Positions 1 through 8,997 of a stretch of DNA of 64,000 bases are shown one piece after another. Positions within the stretch are counted from its first letter, which is position 1. Every line of letters begins with the position of its first letter. The notes beneath the pieces are model-generated. The model was not told where the DNA came from and made no database searches. It was given only the letters and a program-made list of their open reading frames with translations. Origin of the DNA: Nitrospira sp. (GTDB lineage: Bacteria; Nitrospirota; Nitrospiria; Nitrospirales; Nitrospiraceae); assembly GCA_016788885.1 (NCBI GenBank), contig JAEURX010000008.1, forward strand, positions 58,659 to 122,658. Direction: 5' to 3'. A program made the translations under genes and the position numbers.

Positions 1-1024
1 CGCCCAACAGCCGTTTGAGCAGGAACGTGGCCGACAACACGGCGTTTCCGTGACCGGGATCTCCGAGCAGCGGCCGATCGAGAAGCATATACAGATTCAA
101 GAGTTCGTGACGTCGCTGAGCAGCCTCTGAAAACCCGATCCGTCGCCTGCAGAAGACTCCTTGCGGATCGGCTTCGTATCCGAACATCACCTCTTGCCCA
201 GCCGTGAGCGTGACGCTCGCGATCACCCCATGAATGTGGGACATGTACCCGCGCCCCAGCCAGTCCGAGTGGTTGCCGATCCCTCCCTGATGCACGCTCC
301 GTGATGCCAGGAGCAGCCGCGTAGTCTCCAGCCCCCCCCCCGCCAGCACGATAGTGTGCGCGCGCACATGAAAACGACGCCTCGCGAACGTCGCCACTTC
401 AACCGACTCGATTCGGGTCCCGTCCGGCGAGGGGTGCAATTCAACTGCAGGCGCGTGCAGCAGGACACGCACATGTTTCGCCTTGGTCAGATCGGATCGA
501 TACACCTTGCCAAATTGAGTCGGCGGACTCCATCGCTCGAGACTTGAGGTACAGACATCTCCATCCTCAAAGCCAGGCAACATCGTGGGGAATGCACCGG
601 GAAGCGCTGAAGCAACGTCGTAGTCGTATGCCCCACACTCGCAGTACACATGCGCACGTCGATAGTAATCGTGCATCTCTTTCTGCGAAAACGGCCAGCC
701 GCTGTACGACACCCAGTCGCGTCGATCAAAGTCGAGAGAATCGAACGGGAGACAACGTCCCCCCCACAGCGAAGTGGTGCCTCCGAGTTGGCGATACCGG
801 GCTTGATCCAAGGGGACGTGGCGGACCGAATCGTTGAGTGCCCCCTGATAGAGCGCTTGACTCTCGCCGGCACGTGTCTTCCCCCCGGCCTCCAGGAGAA
901 TGATGCTCTTCCCAGTCGCCTCGAGTTCTTTGGCCAGAGTGATACCAGCAGCCCCTGCCCCCACGATGCAGACGTCCGCCGACAGCATCTGTCCATCTGG
1001 GACTGTTTTCGCGTCAAGCAACAT
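1..1024 (-). CDS. GMC-type FAD-dependent oxidoreductase (C-terminus beyond window edge)
   Basis: The reading frame is open from an ATG at 1024 to the window edge (341 codons), so the C-terminal substrate/His domain is not visible. Residues 18-36 form an FAD Rossmann motif (VCIVGAGAAGITLAKEL) followed by LLEAGG near 43-48. GGTTSLWGGR at 81-90 and the later LAGGGLETTRLLLAS and NHSDWLGRGYMSHIHG segments are typical of the glucose-methanol-choline family. Such enzymes oxidise alcohols or sugars with FAD. The start overlaps the end of the upstream aldo/keto reductase gene by 11 bases, so it is the next gene of the exopolysaccharide operon. A run of ten G (coding strand) lies at 332-341. A role in sugar oxidation is inferred from context only. 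Confidence 0.85.
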   Translation of the reverse strand, partial: MLLDAKTVPDGQMLSADVCIVGAGAAGITLAKELEATGKSIILLEAGGKTRAGESQALYQGALNDSVRHVPLDQARYRQLGGTTSLWGGRCLPFDSLDFDRRDWVSYSGWPFSQKEMHDYYRRAHVYCECGAYDYDVASALPGAFPTMLPGFEDGDVCTSSLERWSPPTQFGKVYRSDLTKAKHVRVLLHAPAVELHPSPDGTRIESVEVATFARRRFHVRAHTIVLAGGGLETTRLLLASRSVHQGGIGNHSDWLGRGYMSHIHGVIASVTLTAGQEVMFGYEADPQGVFCRRRIGFSEAAQRRHELLNLYMLLDRPLLGDPGHGNAVLSATFLLKRLLG

Positions 1025-1880
1025 GGACGCACCTCAGAGTTTCTTCGATCGCACCGAGATTTTCGCGCAAATGCGTCCGGCATCCCATGCCGGCCAACAT
1101 CACCCCAACCTCCGGGCGTTGAACGAGCGGCCGGAATGCGGCGGATACGGACCCGGCAGCCATCGCGTCATGGGACAAAATCTCGCGCGCAATCACGCCG
1201 ACGCCGAGCACACCTGCACGTTCCAGGAGCGGCAGGGCCGATTCAATTCGACTACGGTCGAGGGGAACTTGCACGCAGGCGACGCCCGGGTGCTCGACCC
1301 ATGAATCGGCATCCTCCAATGAACGGCAGGAGACTCCGAAGTGACGCAGCTTCCCGTCTGCCCTCAAACGCAACAAGAGTTCAAACACCTCATTGCGCTG
1401 GGGAAGATCAACCGGAGGATTGTGCAAGAGGAAGAGATCGATGCGATCCACGCCTAAGCGCCGCAAACTTCCTTCAATCCGGCGACAGAGATAGTCCGGA
1501 TTGAAACACTGCCCCTCCTGACAACGCCGAGTGCGTGTTGTGGCCCCACGGGCGGACGGCCAGCGCCGCAGCAGAACATTCAGGACCGGCTTGACCATGC
1601 GAACAAGGCCTTCCACCGGACCAACTGTTAAACCTGCTTTGGTGCAAAGAATCATCCCGTCGCCCTGATCACGATAGACACGCCCGAGCAGTCGCTCGCT
1701 ATCACCTTGTCCATACACGTCCGCCGTGTCGAAGAAGGTAATGCCGGAATCTCTTGCTGCACGGAGCGTCGCCTCGATTTCGCCGGGCGAATGGCGGGTC
1801 GCCAGTGAGGCGATCATCGAGCACCCGAAACCCAACAGAGAGGGAGTCAGATCCGAATTACCGAGCCTGCGATACTGCAC
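1014..1880 (-). CDS. Aldo/keto reductase
   Basis: This 288-residue protein has the AKR catalytic tetrad in order: D51 (FFDTADVYG), Y56, K81 (CTKAGL) and H153 (LLHNPP). AKR enzymes are cytoplasmic NAD(P)H-dependent carbonyl reductases. The start is a GTG at 1880 with GGAG seven bases upstream, and it overlaps the end of the upstream glycosyltransferase by 23 bases. The 3' end overlaps the GMC oxidoreductase start. An insertion rich in Arg and Thr with two Cys (about residues 107-125) follows the K81 strand. Some AKRs in polysaccharide loci act on keto-sugars or cyclitols. The substrate here cannot be told from the sequence. Confidence 0.9.
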   Translation of the reverse strand: MQYRRLGNSDLTPSLLGFGCSMIASLATRHSPGEIEATLRAARDSGITFFDTADVYGQGDSERLLGRVYRDQGDGMILCTKAGLTVGPVEGLVRMVKPVLNVLLRRWPSARGATTRTRRCQEGQCFNPDYLCRRIEGSLRRLGVDRIDLFLLHNPPVDLPQRNEVFELLLRLRADGKLRHFGVSCRSLEDADSWVEHPGVACVQVPLDRSRIESALPLLERAGVLGVGVIAREILSHDAMAAGSVSAAFRPLVQRPEVGVMLAGMGCRTHLRENLGAIEETLRCVHVA

Positions 1881-3009
1881 AATCAGCTCCCGTCCTCAGG
1901 AGATCCGCATACCGCGCCCCGGTCAGACCCGCAATAGTCTCCCAGGAGATCTCAGTCGCGGCCGCTCGGACATTCGCACTCATGCGTGAGTACAACGCTT
2001 CATCTCTCAGCAGTCGCACCATGGCTTTCGCCAACAAGTCTGGATCCTTCGGAGGCACGAGCAATCCCGTCGATTCATCCGTCACCACTTCATCAAATCC
2101 ACCGACCCGGGTGGCGATCACCGGCTTCCCGAACCCGAACGCCGAGGCGAGGACCCCACTGTTCCATCCATTTTCATACGGCAGAACGAGAAACCTGGCG
2201 GCGGTGAAGTAGCCAGCCATTTGTGCAAAACTGGCATATTCCGGCACCAACCGCACGCGCTCCTGCAGCCCCAACTCCTCCACCTGACGCTGCAAGGGAG
2301 CGATATCCATCAAGGGTTTTCCGACGATCAAGATCAGCGTGTTCGGGACCTGCCGAATGACTTCCGGTGCGGCAGAGAGCAGCGTATGGATGCCTTTTCT
2401 CGGCTCAATCAGACCGAAGCAGAGCACGACATGAGCGCCATCCGGAACGTTCGGCGACTCTCGCGCCGCATGCGTTCGCACGAACGCGGTCAGGTCAGCG
2501 ATCGGTAGCACCGTGATCCGTTCGCGCGGTACCGAAAAATGTTCGATGACCAGCGGCTCATTCTGTTTGGCATTGAGAAATACATGCCTCATGCGGGCGT
2601 AGAGAAAGCGAAACGCCTTGATGTGATACGGTCGCAACGAGTTGGGTAAGACATCCTGCGGGGTATACACAAATGTGGCCTGACTCATGACTCTCAAGAT
2701 CATCCAGAGCAGAATATACAGAGCCGGATGCTGGGCCCCCTGAAGGTGAATGATCTGCGGCTGAAACCTTAGGCAATACCAAAGCCACTTCAACAGCCTG
2801 ACCGGTCTGGGTCGGTATCGATCAAACACCTCGAGCGCCCTGTACCGTTTGGGATAATCCGCCAATTCAAATCCCAACCCGGTCACAAGCGCTACGCAAT
2901 GCCCTCTGTCTGCCAGTGCGTTGGCTAGGTTATGGGTATATTGCACCGTGCCGGCCCTGGGAGCCGGGGCGATGAACATAACGCGCAATCCGTCGGTCGC
3001 TGTTCCCAT
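1858..3009 (-). CDS. Glycosyltransferase, family 4 type
   Basis: The 383-residue protein shows the two-lobed GT-B pattern. The N-terminal lobe has a glycine-poor acceptor loop (APRAGTVQYTHNLANAL, residues 15-31). The C-terminal lobe has LCFGLIEPRKGIHTLL and the nucleotide-sugar E-x7-E region GKPVIATRVGGFDEVVTDES followed by GLLVPP. GT4 enzymes are retaining transferases using nucleotide sugars at the inner face of the cytoplasmic membrane. No membrane span is required. It lies between the outer-membrane barrel gene and the AKR gene in the exopolysaccharide operon. The sugar donor is unknown. A second ATG ten codons downstream is a possible start. Confidence 0.9.
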   Translation of the reverse strand: MGTATDGLRVMFIAPAPRAGTVQYTHNLANALADRGHCVALVTGLGFELADYPKRYRALEVFDRYRPRPVRLLKWLWYCLRFQPQIIHLQGAQHPALYILLWMILRVMSQATFVYTPQDVLPNSLRPYHIKAFRFLYARMRHVFLNAKQNEPLVIEHFSVPRERITVLPIADLTAFVRTHAARESPNVPDGAHVVLCFGLIEPRKGIHTLLSAAPEVIRQVPNTLILIVGKPLMDIAPLQRQVEELGLQERVRLVPEYASFAQMAGYFTAARFLVLPYENGWNSGVLASAFGFGKPVIATRVGGFDEVVTDESTGLLVPPKDPDLLAKAMVRLLRDEALYSRMSANVRAAATEISWETIAGLTGARYADLLRTGADCAVSQAR

Positions 3010-3068
3010 TTCTACTGCCGCCTTTTCTTGTACATCATGCCGCGCACGGATTGCTCCACCACACCCGG

Positions 3069-4421
3069 TCAGAACGTCGCAACCAGCCGTAAGCTCACTT
3101 TGTTGGCGAGGCGATTCGCCGAAGTCCCCAAAATGTCTTCCCGTTGATCGAACATGTCATACCCCAGTCGCGTCACAAACCAGGAGGCGGGGGTATACGA
3201 AATGCCGACGTTCCACTTCAGTGTGTGCACGGTCAAATCGTCCGAGCTGGTGCTCGTCAAAACCCAGGTCAACCCGGCATCGAACAGAAAGTCATTCGCA
3301 AGACGAATTTTCGTCGAGGCTCGGATGAAATCTCCGACAAGCGGTTGACTCAGGCCTCCCGACGGAGGAAACACATCGCGCATATAACCAATCTCGTACA
3401 AGGCGTTGCCGATCGACTTCTTGATGGAAGCCTGCGCAAGCACTTCGATCGTGGAAGGGTTAGGTTCCACGCGTACCGCTCCAATTGTTCCGCTCACGAC
3501 CAACGTTTCCGACAGATCGAACTCCTGAGCAAGGAGAGCAGAATGAGACTGAAAGTCCCGCCCCTGGTCGAAGTCAAAGAAGCGAAACCGGTACTTCAGC
3601 GTGGTCCGCCCCCACTCAGTTTCCCGTACTCTTGCCCCTATCTCACCTTCGTGAGTCATACTGTTGTTGGCACCCGGCGTCTCAGTGGACCAGAGAAAGT
3701 TGGCATAGTTGGCCAGTAGATCCACCGACGGCGTCAGACGATGTCGCATCATCAAGGCGCCGAGATTGATTGAGGTTCGTCCAAAGGCGCCCATGACCCC
3801 GGGTGTCACTTGCTCAGTAGGATCCTGAAACGACTCGAACCGTTCAAACAACGTTACCGTCGTCCGATCGCTCAGATTCCACAATCCGAACAATTCTCCG
3901 TTCTGCCGCGACACGGCGCGGTTTTGATTCGTGTTGTTCGCATATACTCTGGACTCTATCGAATAATCAGCCGTCAGCTGCCCATCCCGTCCCGAGGTGG
4001 TGTATCCGAGTCCGGGTGCAATCTTCGTGATGAAATCGGTTCCGCGATTCTGAGCCGTAAAAAACACATTGTCCGTATACTGCTCGGTGACGGTGAGGCG
4101 TGGCGTAACCCCCTCCCGGCGAGTCGGAACACCCAGCAATAGTTTCTCGGAGGTCGGCATTCGCTCATACCCCATTTGATTCTGCCAGGATGGCAACTCG
4201 CCGAACTCTCGCTTCGGCCGAACAAACTCCCCGCTGTCCGGTTCCTCCGCCGAGACTATCGACGGAGTCAGCCAGGGCCACGCCGCCAATGCCATCCCCA
4301 CCATCGGAAGACGCAACCAACGGAACACCACATCGACCAGCACGTTCCCACCGTTCAACACGGTGTCCCGCCTGCTGCTGCCTTCCACGGCTGTCATCAG
4401 GCCCTGCATTCTCTGTAACAC
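3069..4421 (-). CDS. Outer-membrane beta-barrel protein of the exopolysaccharide locus
   Basis: The protein (up to 450 residues) has a late N-terminal hydrophobic segment (PMVGMALAAWPWLTPSIVSA) and then alternating hydrophobic/polar strands with frequent aromatic ends. It finishes in the pattern NKVSLRLVATF with a C-terminal Phe, a typical barrel-assembly signal. It resembles barrels found beside Wza-type proteins in exosortase/EpsL-type polysaccharide loci. An exit-port or anchoring role is inferred. No strong ribosome site decides the start: the GTG at 4421, an ATG at 4409 and an ATG at 4397 are all possible. The gene follows the short Wza-like gene by 42 bases. Confidence 0.75.
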   Translation of the reverse strand: MLQRMQGLMTAVEGSSRRDTVLNGGNVLVDVVFRWLRLPMVGMALAAWPWLTPSIVSAEEPDSGEFVRPKREFGELPSWQNQMGYERMPTSEKLLLGVPTRREGVTPRLTVTEQYTDNVFFTAQNRGTDFITKIAPGLGYTTSGRDGQLTADYSIESRVYANNTNQNRAVSRQNGELFGLWNLSDRTTVTLFERFESFQDPTEQVTPGVMGAFGRTSINLGALMMRHRLTPSVDLLANYANFLWSTETPGANNSMTHEGEIGARVRETEWGRTTLKYRFRFFDFDQGRDFQSHSALLAQEFDLSETLVVSGTIGAVRVEPNPSTIEVLAQASIKKSIGNALYEIGYMRDVFPPSGGLSQPLVGDFIRASTKIRLANDFLFDAGLTWVLTSTSSDDLTVHTLKWNVGISYTPASWFVTRLGYDMFDQREDILGTSANRLANKVSLRLVATF

Positions 4422-4463
4422 GCGACTTCGCTTTCGTCCCGGAGTTGTGAGTGATCGTCGCGG

Positions 4464-5066
4464 CTACGGAACGATCACCGTATCTCCAGGCCGAAGCATG
4501 ACATTCTGGTTACTATCTTCACCCTGCACAAACTTGCTGTAGTTGAATGGAATCCGCTGCTCTCCGCTTCGGCCAGGATTCACGATGAAAATCTTATTTC
4601 GCGAAGCAAACGTGGTCAGACCGCGCGCCATCGCCAACGCTTGAATCACGGTGACCGGGCCCTTCAAATCAAACACACCAGGCTGCATGACTTCGCCCAG
4701 GACGAAGATGCGGAAACTGTGCGTGGCCTCCAAGATCACAGTGACCTGCGGGTCCTGGATGTGCTGCTTGAGCTGTTTGTTGATCCGCTCCTCGATTTCT
4801 CCCAGCGTAAGTCCCTTTGCCTCAATTTCGCCGATCAATGGATAGTTGATCTTTCCGTCCGGACGGACCGTGACAATAGTCGAGAGCTCCTTGTGTTTCC
4901 AGATGAAGACATTCAGCACATCCCCTGCCCCCAACCGGAACGGGCCACTCCAGCCCATTTCCGGTGTCGGCACCAACGCCGCTTCGGGCTCAGATGCCTG
5001 TGCTCCACCCGCAAAACACAACGCCATAAAGAGAACCACCCAGATCGTGCGAAGAATTCGTTGCAT
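4464..5066 (-). CDS. Polysaccharide export protein, short Wza/EpsE type
   Basis: The 200-residue protein carries a signal peptide (residues 1-24, ending AGGAQA). A Poly_export domain follows (YRLGAGD-like FRLGAGDVLNVFIWKHKELS, then VRPDGKINYPLIGEI) and one SLBB-like module (FRIFVLGEVMQPGVFDL). No lipobox Cys is present, and the C-terminal amphipathic helix that lets E. coli Wza (about 380 residues) cross the outer membrane is absent. It therefore looks like a periplasmic ring component that needs a separate outer-membrane channel. The adjacent barrel at 3069-4421 is the obvious candidate. The family role is well established; the pairing is inferred. Confidence 0.88.
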   Translation of the reverse strand: MQRILRTIWVVLFMALCFAGGAQASEPEAALVPTPEMGWSGPFRLGAGDVLNVFIWKHKELSTIVTVRPDGKINYPLIGEIEAKGLTLGEIEERINKQLKQHIQDPQVTVILEATHSFRIFVLGEVMQPGVFDLKGPVTVIQALAMARGLTTFASRNKIFIVNPGRSGEQRIPFNYSKFVQGEDSNQNVMLRPGDTVIVP

Positions 5067-5090
5067 GACTCGCCCCTCCGTAACGTGAAC

Positions 5091-6095
5091 TTAATTGGTC
5101 TTACTGAGTAACATCGGCACCGTGCGCATCAGCCCGGTGGCCATCACCGCGGCCCGGCACACCAATAGGAATGGTGCAGCCAGCCGCAATCCAGAATCCT
5201 CACGCGGCAACTGCCATAGAAACGGAGCCGCCGTGGCGGCAAACAGACCGCCGGCAAGCCCAGCCACAGACGCGGCATGGGGGACAACCGGACTGAGGAC
5301 TAGCGCGCCGGCACCCAACACCACCGAACCGATCTGCAGTTTCAGCGTTTGAGGGGTGTAGGAATCACGGATCGCTTTCCCTGGGAACCGCTTGTACACC
5401 ATGACTCGCCAATAGGCCCGACTGTGTTTCTTGCGAAGATACTGCGTGAGGGTCGACGGATGTTGATGATAGATAATCGCTGCCTGGTTAAATTTGATCT
5501 TATAGCCGGCTGTGGCGACCCGGTACGAAAGATCTGTGTCTTCGTTGTCGGCGACGGGAAAGCTCGTGTCGAACCCACCGATCGAGCGGAAGACTTCGCG
5601 TCGGAATCCCGCAGAGTAGGAAAACACTACGTCCACATATTCTGCCGCAGCCAGTTGACGATACCGTGCCTCAAATTCGGCCTGTGCAAACCTCGCGACG
5701 AGACTTCGTTGCTTCGTCTTGTACGCGCCCTTGACAGCGGCAATTGCCGGTGACTGAAAGGGCGCGACCATCTCCTTGATCCAATCGACATGCGGCACAC
5801 AATCGGCGTCGGTAAATAGCAGAAACTCTCCTTGAGCGGCTTCTGCTCCAAGATTCCTGGCCGCCGCCGGGCCTCGATGGGCCTGACGAAGCACGCGCAC
5901 CTTGGGCTGCGCTGCCCCCCAGTCTGTCACATGCCGCTCGATATATTCAGGCGTACCATCTGTGGATTCGTCATCGACAATGATCAGTTCGACTTCGCCT
6001 GCCGGAAAGGACTGCTTCGCAAAAGCGTCCAGGCCGTCATGAATTGTCTTCGTGGCGTTGTAAGCCGGGATGACAACCGATACACGTATTCCCAT
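5091..6095 (-). CDS. Glycosyltransferase, family 2, with C-terminal membrane segments
   Basis: The ATG at 6095 is preferred over an upstream one at 6164, because GTGAGG lies just before it and the family motif starts immediately (MGIRVSVVIPAYNA). The 334-residue protein has the GT-A fold: VDDESTDGT, the DxD-type FTDADCVPHVDW, and ED near VADNEDTDLSYRV. The C-terminal third holds two hydrophobic stretches (QIGSVVLGAGALVLSP and GLAGGLFAATAAPFLW), so it is probably membrane attached. GT2 enzymes are inverting transferases. It sits between the polymerase gene and the export protein gene. Donor and acceptor are unknown. Confidence 0.9.
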   Translation of the reverse strand: MGIRVSVVIPAYNATKTIHDGLDAFAKQSFPAGEVELIIVDDESTDGTPEYIERHVTDWGAAQPKVRVLRQAHRGPAAARNLGAEAAQGEFLLFTDADCVPHVDWIKEMVAPFQSPAIAAVKGAYKTKQRSLVARFAQAEFEARYRQLAAAEYVDVVFSYSAGFRREVFRSIGGFDTSFPVADNEDTDLSYRVATAGYKIKFNQAAIIYHQHPSTLTQYLRKKHSRAYWRVMVYKRFPGKAIRDSYTPQTLKLQIGSVVLGAGALVLSPVVPHAASVAGLAGGLFAATAAPFLWQLPREDSGLRLAAPFLLVCRAAVMATGLMRTVPMLLSKTN

Positions 6096-6203
6096 GAGTA
6101 CCTCACTTCCGATCTGGAGCAGCGCAAGCGGTGTGCGAACACATCGCTTCACACTAAAAACCACCGCCGCTCATAACCACCGCCCGGTGGCTTGCCTACT
6201 GAA

Positions 6204-7604
6204 TCACGCCTTTGCCCTCGCCATGGTTCCAATCGCAATGGCCATCGGCAATGTCAGCCAAATCTCACGCACCATCGGAGTGATCATGAGGAACGCCATC
6301 TGCCCGAAAATGATACTGCACATCAGAATAGCGTACGGCCGCAATTCCGGGTGTGGTAGGCCGCGCTTCGTGGACATCAGTGCCCAGAGCCACAACCCCA
6401 GAAAGGCGACAAGCGCGAACACACCCAGTTCACTCGCCACTTCCAGAAAGACATTGTGAATCGTGGATGGATGGGAAGAGTGATTTGCCCAAGCCGGTAA
6501 GTATTTTGTGTAATGCCAAATGGACTGACCGAAACCGACACCGAACCAAGGATGGGCACAGAAAAGCCTCCAGCCCCCGACGATCGACTCCAAGCGAAAC
6601 TCCCAACTTCCGCTCGCTTCATTGACATCGGCTTTTCCGAAGAGCCCACCGCTTTCTATGGCATGTACTCCGGTCGAGAAAGACTCTGAAATTGCCTGAT
6701 AGCTCAGGAACCCTGTGAAAACCAACAACGCCCCAACCGGGAGCAACATCCGGACGGCGCGGGAATGAAAGAACACTGCGACGACCGACATCACCACAAA
6801 TCCGATCATTGAGCTTCTGGCGAACGTGTAGAACCAAGCGTATCCCATCAGCGACAACATGCCTCCAAGCATGATCCGTATCGTGATGCGCGATTCCGTA
6901 AGACATAAAAATGCGGTACAGGGAATCGCCATGAGAAAAAAGCTGGCCAGCATAATCGGGTGCGACGTCGTGCCTTCAGCGCGAATTTTTCCGTCCAGGA
7001 TGGCGCTGAGCGTCCCATCCACACCACCTTCGCCGGGTTGACCGAGATTCTTCCGCCAGTCGCCCGGCATCACAAACCCGTAATGCACCTGCGCTGCAGT
7101 GATCAGCGCCTCTCCGAGGCCCGTGAAGGCAATGACCCACAGCAAGCGGCGAAAGTCCTCAGGCGTGCGATTGAACGTAAGAGTCAAGAAGAAGAGTGCC
7201 CCATAGACGGGAATCTTAGCCGCCTCTCCAGGCAGACCGCGCAATCCCTCGGCAAGCACCAGGGAGACGATCGAGGCCAAAAAGAACACGCCGGCCAGGT
7301 AACCGGCAGGCCATCGCATGACCAGCGGCCACGGCCCTCGATGAGTCAGCGCGTTGAAGGTCACCATGCCGATGGTCAAGGGGGTGATCAATTTGGTGAC
7401 GGTAATGCTGCTAATCAAGTCGACTTGTACGGGAATGGTCGCCACCAGGATATAGTAGGGAAACGCCACCGATGCGGCCATCGTGCCGAAGGCGGTCCCT
7501 GCGATCAGGATCGCCAATGCCTTTGTCGAAAGCGCGAGCACGGACGCTCCCAATGCCGCTCCAATGAATGTGGGCGCTGCCAGAGCGCCAAGATTCGGCC
7601 TCAT
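6204..7604 (-). CDS. O-antigen ligase/polymerase (Wzy/WaaL-like) membrane protein
   Basis: The protein has about 466 residues with ten or more hydrophobic segments. A large periplasmic loop lies before the last spans and contains the Wzy_C-type pattern FCAHPWFGVGFGQSIWHYTK and HNVFLEVASELGVFALVAFL. The start chosen is the ATG at 7604, which forms an ATGA overlap with the flippase stop and has GAGG nearby. A longer frame begins at 7820 but runs inside the flippase gene. Family members polymerise or ligate lipid-linked repeat units on the periplasmic face. In this locus, next to Wzx and a Wzc-like protein, polymerase is more likely than ligase. Confidence 0.87.
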   Translation of the reverse strand: MRPNLGALAAPTFIGAALGASVLALSTKALAILIAGTAFGTMAASVAFPYYILVATIPVQVDLISSITVTKLITPLTIGMVTFNALTHRGPWPLVMRWPAGYLAGVFFLASIVSLVLAEGLRGLPGEAAKIPVYGALFFLTLTFNRTPEDFRRLLWVIAFTGLGEALITAAQVHYGFVMPGDWRKNLGQPGEGGVDGTLSAILDGKIRAEGTTSHPIMLASFFLMAIPCTAFLCLTESRITIRIMLGGMLSLMGYAWFYTFARSSMIGFVVMSVVAVFFHSRAVRMLLPVGALLVFTGFLSYQAISESFSTGVHAIESGGLFGKADVNEASGSWEFRLESIVGGWRLFCAHPWFGVGFGQSIWHYTKYLPAWANHSSHPSTIHNVFLEVASELGVFALVAFLGLWLWALMSTKRGLPHPELRPYAILMCSIIFGQMAFLMITPMVREIWLTLPMAIAIGTMARAKA

Positions 7605-8911
7605 GCGCCTCGTATCCATTCCGCCAGGGGGCTTGGTCTGCGTTTGGACGACGACAGAAATCCCAGGGCGAATCCCAGAATGACGACGATTGCCAATGAC
7701 TGAAGCAGGCGGGCGATCAGGGTGGTCCATGCGGCCCCAAGCGCACCATATGCCGGTATGAGAAACATTCCGGCGAGAATCCACCCCAGCAACGCGAAGC
7801 CTTGGATCAGGCCAAACCACTGAGGGCGGTTCATTGTGTACAACACCAAATACAGCGGATGAGTCACCAACGTTCCCAGCGTGCCGAGGAACAGCACCTG
7901 AAAGATCAATATTGTGCCTTCATACGCAGGGCCAAATAAGGCCAGCACCAGCGGACGGGCAACGTACAGAACCGGGAGGAGGGCCACCGCAATCAGCGCA
8001 TAGAGCGGGAACGACCGCTGAACGTAGGATCGACACTGGTCAAGCCCGGTGAGCTGGGTCACTTTCGGCAGTAAGGTTGTCACCAGACTGACCGTCAAAA
8101 AATCGACCCCCATGAGCAATGAGGATGCAGCTCCATAGAGCCCGGCCTCACGGGCACCGGCCAGATAACTTAGCACCGGCACTCCGAGATTGATCTGCAG
8201 AATAAAGAAGAGACTCGCCATGGCGGGCCACTTGCTAAACCGAAGCAGCTCACGCACCAGTGACTTGTCGAGCCGGTACATCGACAGATGAGGACGCAGG
8301 AGCCAGAGGCCTCCTACAGTACACGCGTAGTAGAACAACACATGCATTCCCATCACAGACCCCAGCGACAACCACCCTGCCCAGAGCAATAGTGGGACAC
8401 TGGCGATACGTAGCAAGTTGACCAACGCGACCATCCCACCATAGACCGCAAACTCCTCACGCGACTGCCAGACACAGAGCGCAAAACTCCAGAGCGCCGC
8501 TCCGAACGACCCGATCAGACCCAATACCACTGGCCACACGTAGTCCGAGCGATCAGATACGACATTGGCAAAATAGACGCTCCCAGCGATACCCAACACG
8601 ACGACCGGAAGACCGAGCATCACTCGCAGCGCAAGTGCATTACTGAGTACTTCAGCAGCTTTAGGAGGATCGGATTGCCGATACATGGAATAAAAGCGCA
8701 CCACGCCGGGACTGAGCCCGTCCCCGAGGATATCGTTCCCAAGAATCAGGATCACAATGAAGAGGGAAAACAATCCAAACTCTTCCGGTCCCATTCGGCG
8801 CGCGACGATTAAGCTCATCGCAAACCCCAGGCACGCCCCGGTCATCTTTCCGGCAAACACCAGCGCAGTCTGCTGCGTCAGAGCCTTCATCCCGGACCAT
8901 CTGTTTCGCAT
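7601..8911 (-). CDS. Flippase, Wzx/MATE-like polysaccharide exporter
   Basis: The frame encodes about 436 residues with twelve or more membrane spans. It begins with the classic flippase N-terminus (TALVFAGKMTGACLGFAMSLIVARRMGPEEFG). Wzx proteins move undecaprenyl-linked repeat units across the inner membrane. The ATG at 8911 (MRNRWSGMK) is taken as start; an in-frame TTG at 8926 is the alternative and neither has a strong ribosome site. Its stop overlaps the polymerase start as ATGA, so the two are translationally coupled. The pairing of Wzx with Wzy indicates a Wzx/Wzy-dependent rather than an ABC- or synthase-dependent pathway. Confidence 0.9.
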   Translation of the reverse strand: MRNRWSGMKALTQQTALVFAGKMTGACLGFAMSLIVARRMGPEEFGLFSLFIVILILGNDILGDGLSPGVVRFYSMYRQSDPPKAAEVLSNALALRVMLGLPVVVLGIAGSVYFANVVSDRSDYVWPVVLGLIGSFGAALWSFALCVWQSREEFAVYGGMVALVNLLRIASVPLLLWAGWLSLGSVMGMHVLFYYACTVGGLWLLRPHLSMYRLDKSLVRELLRFSKWPAMASLFFILQINLGVPVLSYLAGAREAGLYGAASSLLMGVDFLTVSLVTTLLPKVTQLTGLDQCRSYVQRSFPLYALIAVALLPVLYVARPLVLALFGPAYEGTILIFQVLFLGTLGTLVTHPLYLVLYTMNRPQWFGLIQGFALLGWILAGMFLIPAYGALGAAWTTLIARLLQSLAIVVILGFALGFLSSSKRRPSPLAEWIRGA

Positions 8912-8997
8912 ACCGGCCAACACCAACCTCTATGTGCACACAGGACAAGGAGTACGCATACGACTTCCCCACCACAATAATCGCAGACACCGCGAGA

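Noticed and set aside
6960..7703. Plus-strand open frame of 247 codons opposite the polymerase gene
   Set aside because: Composition is Arg/Gln/His rich with no motif, and it is antisense to a membrane protein with a typical profile.
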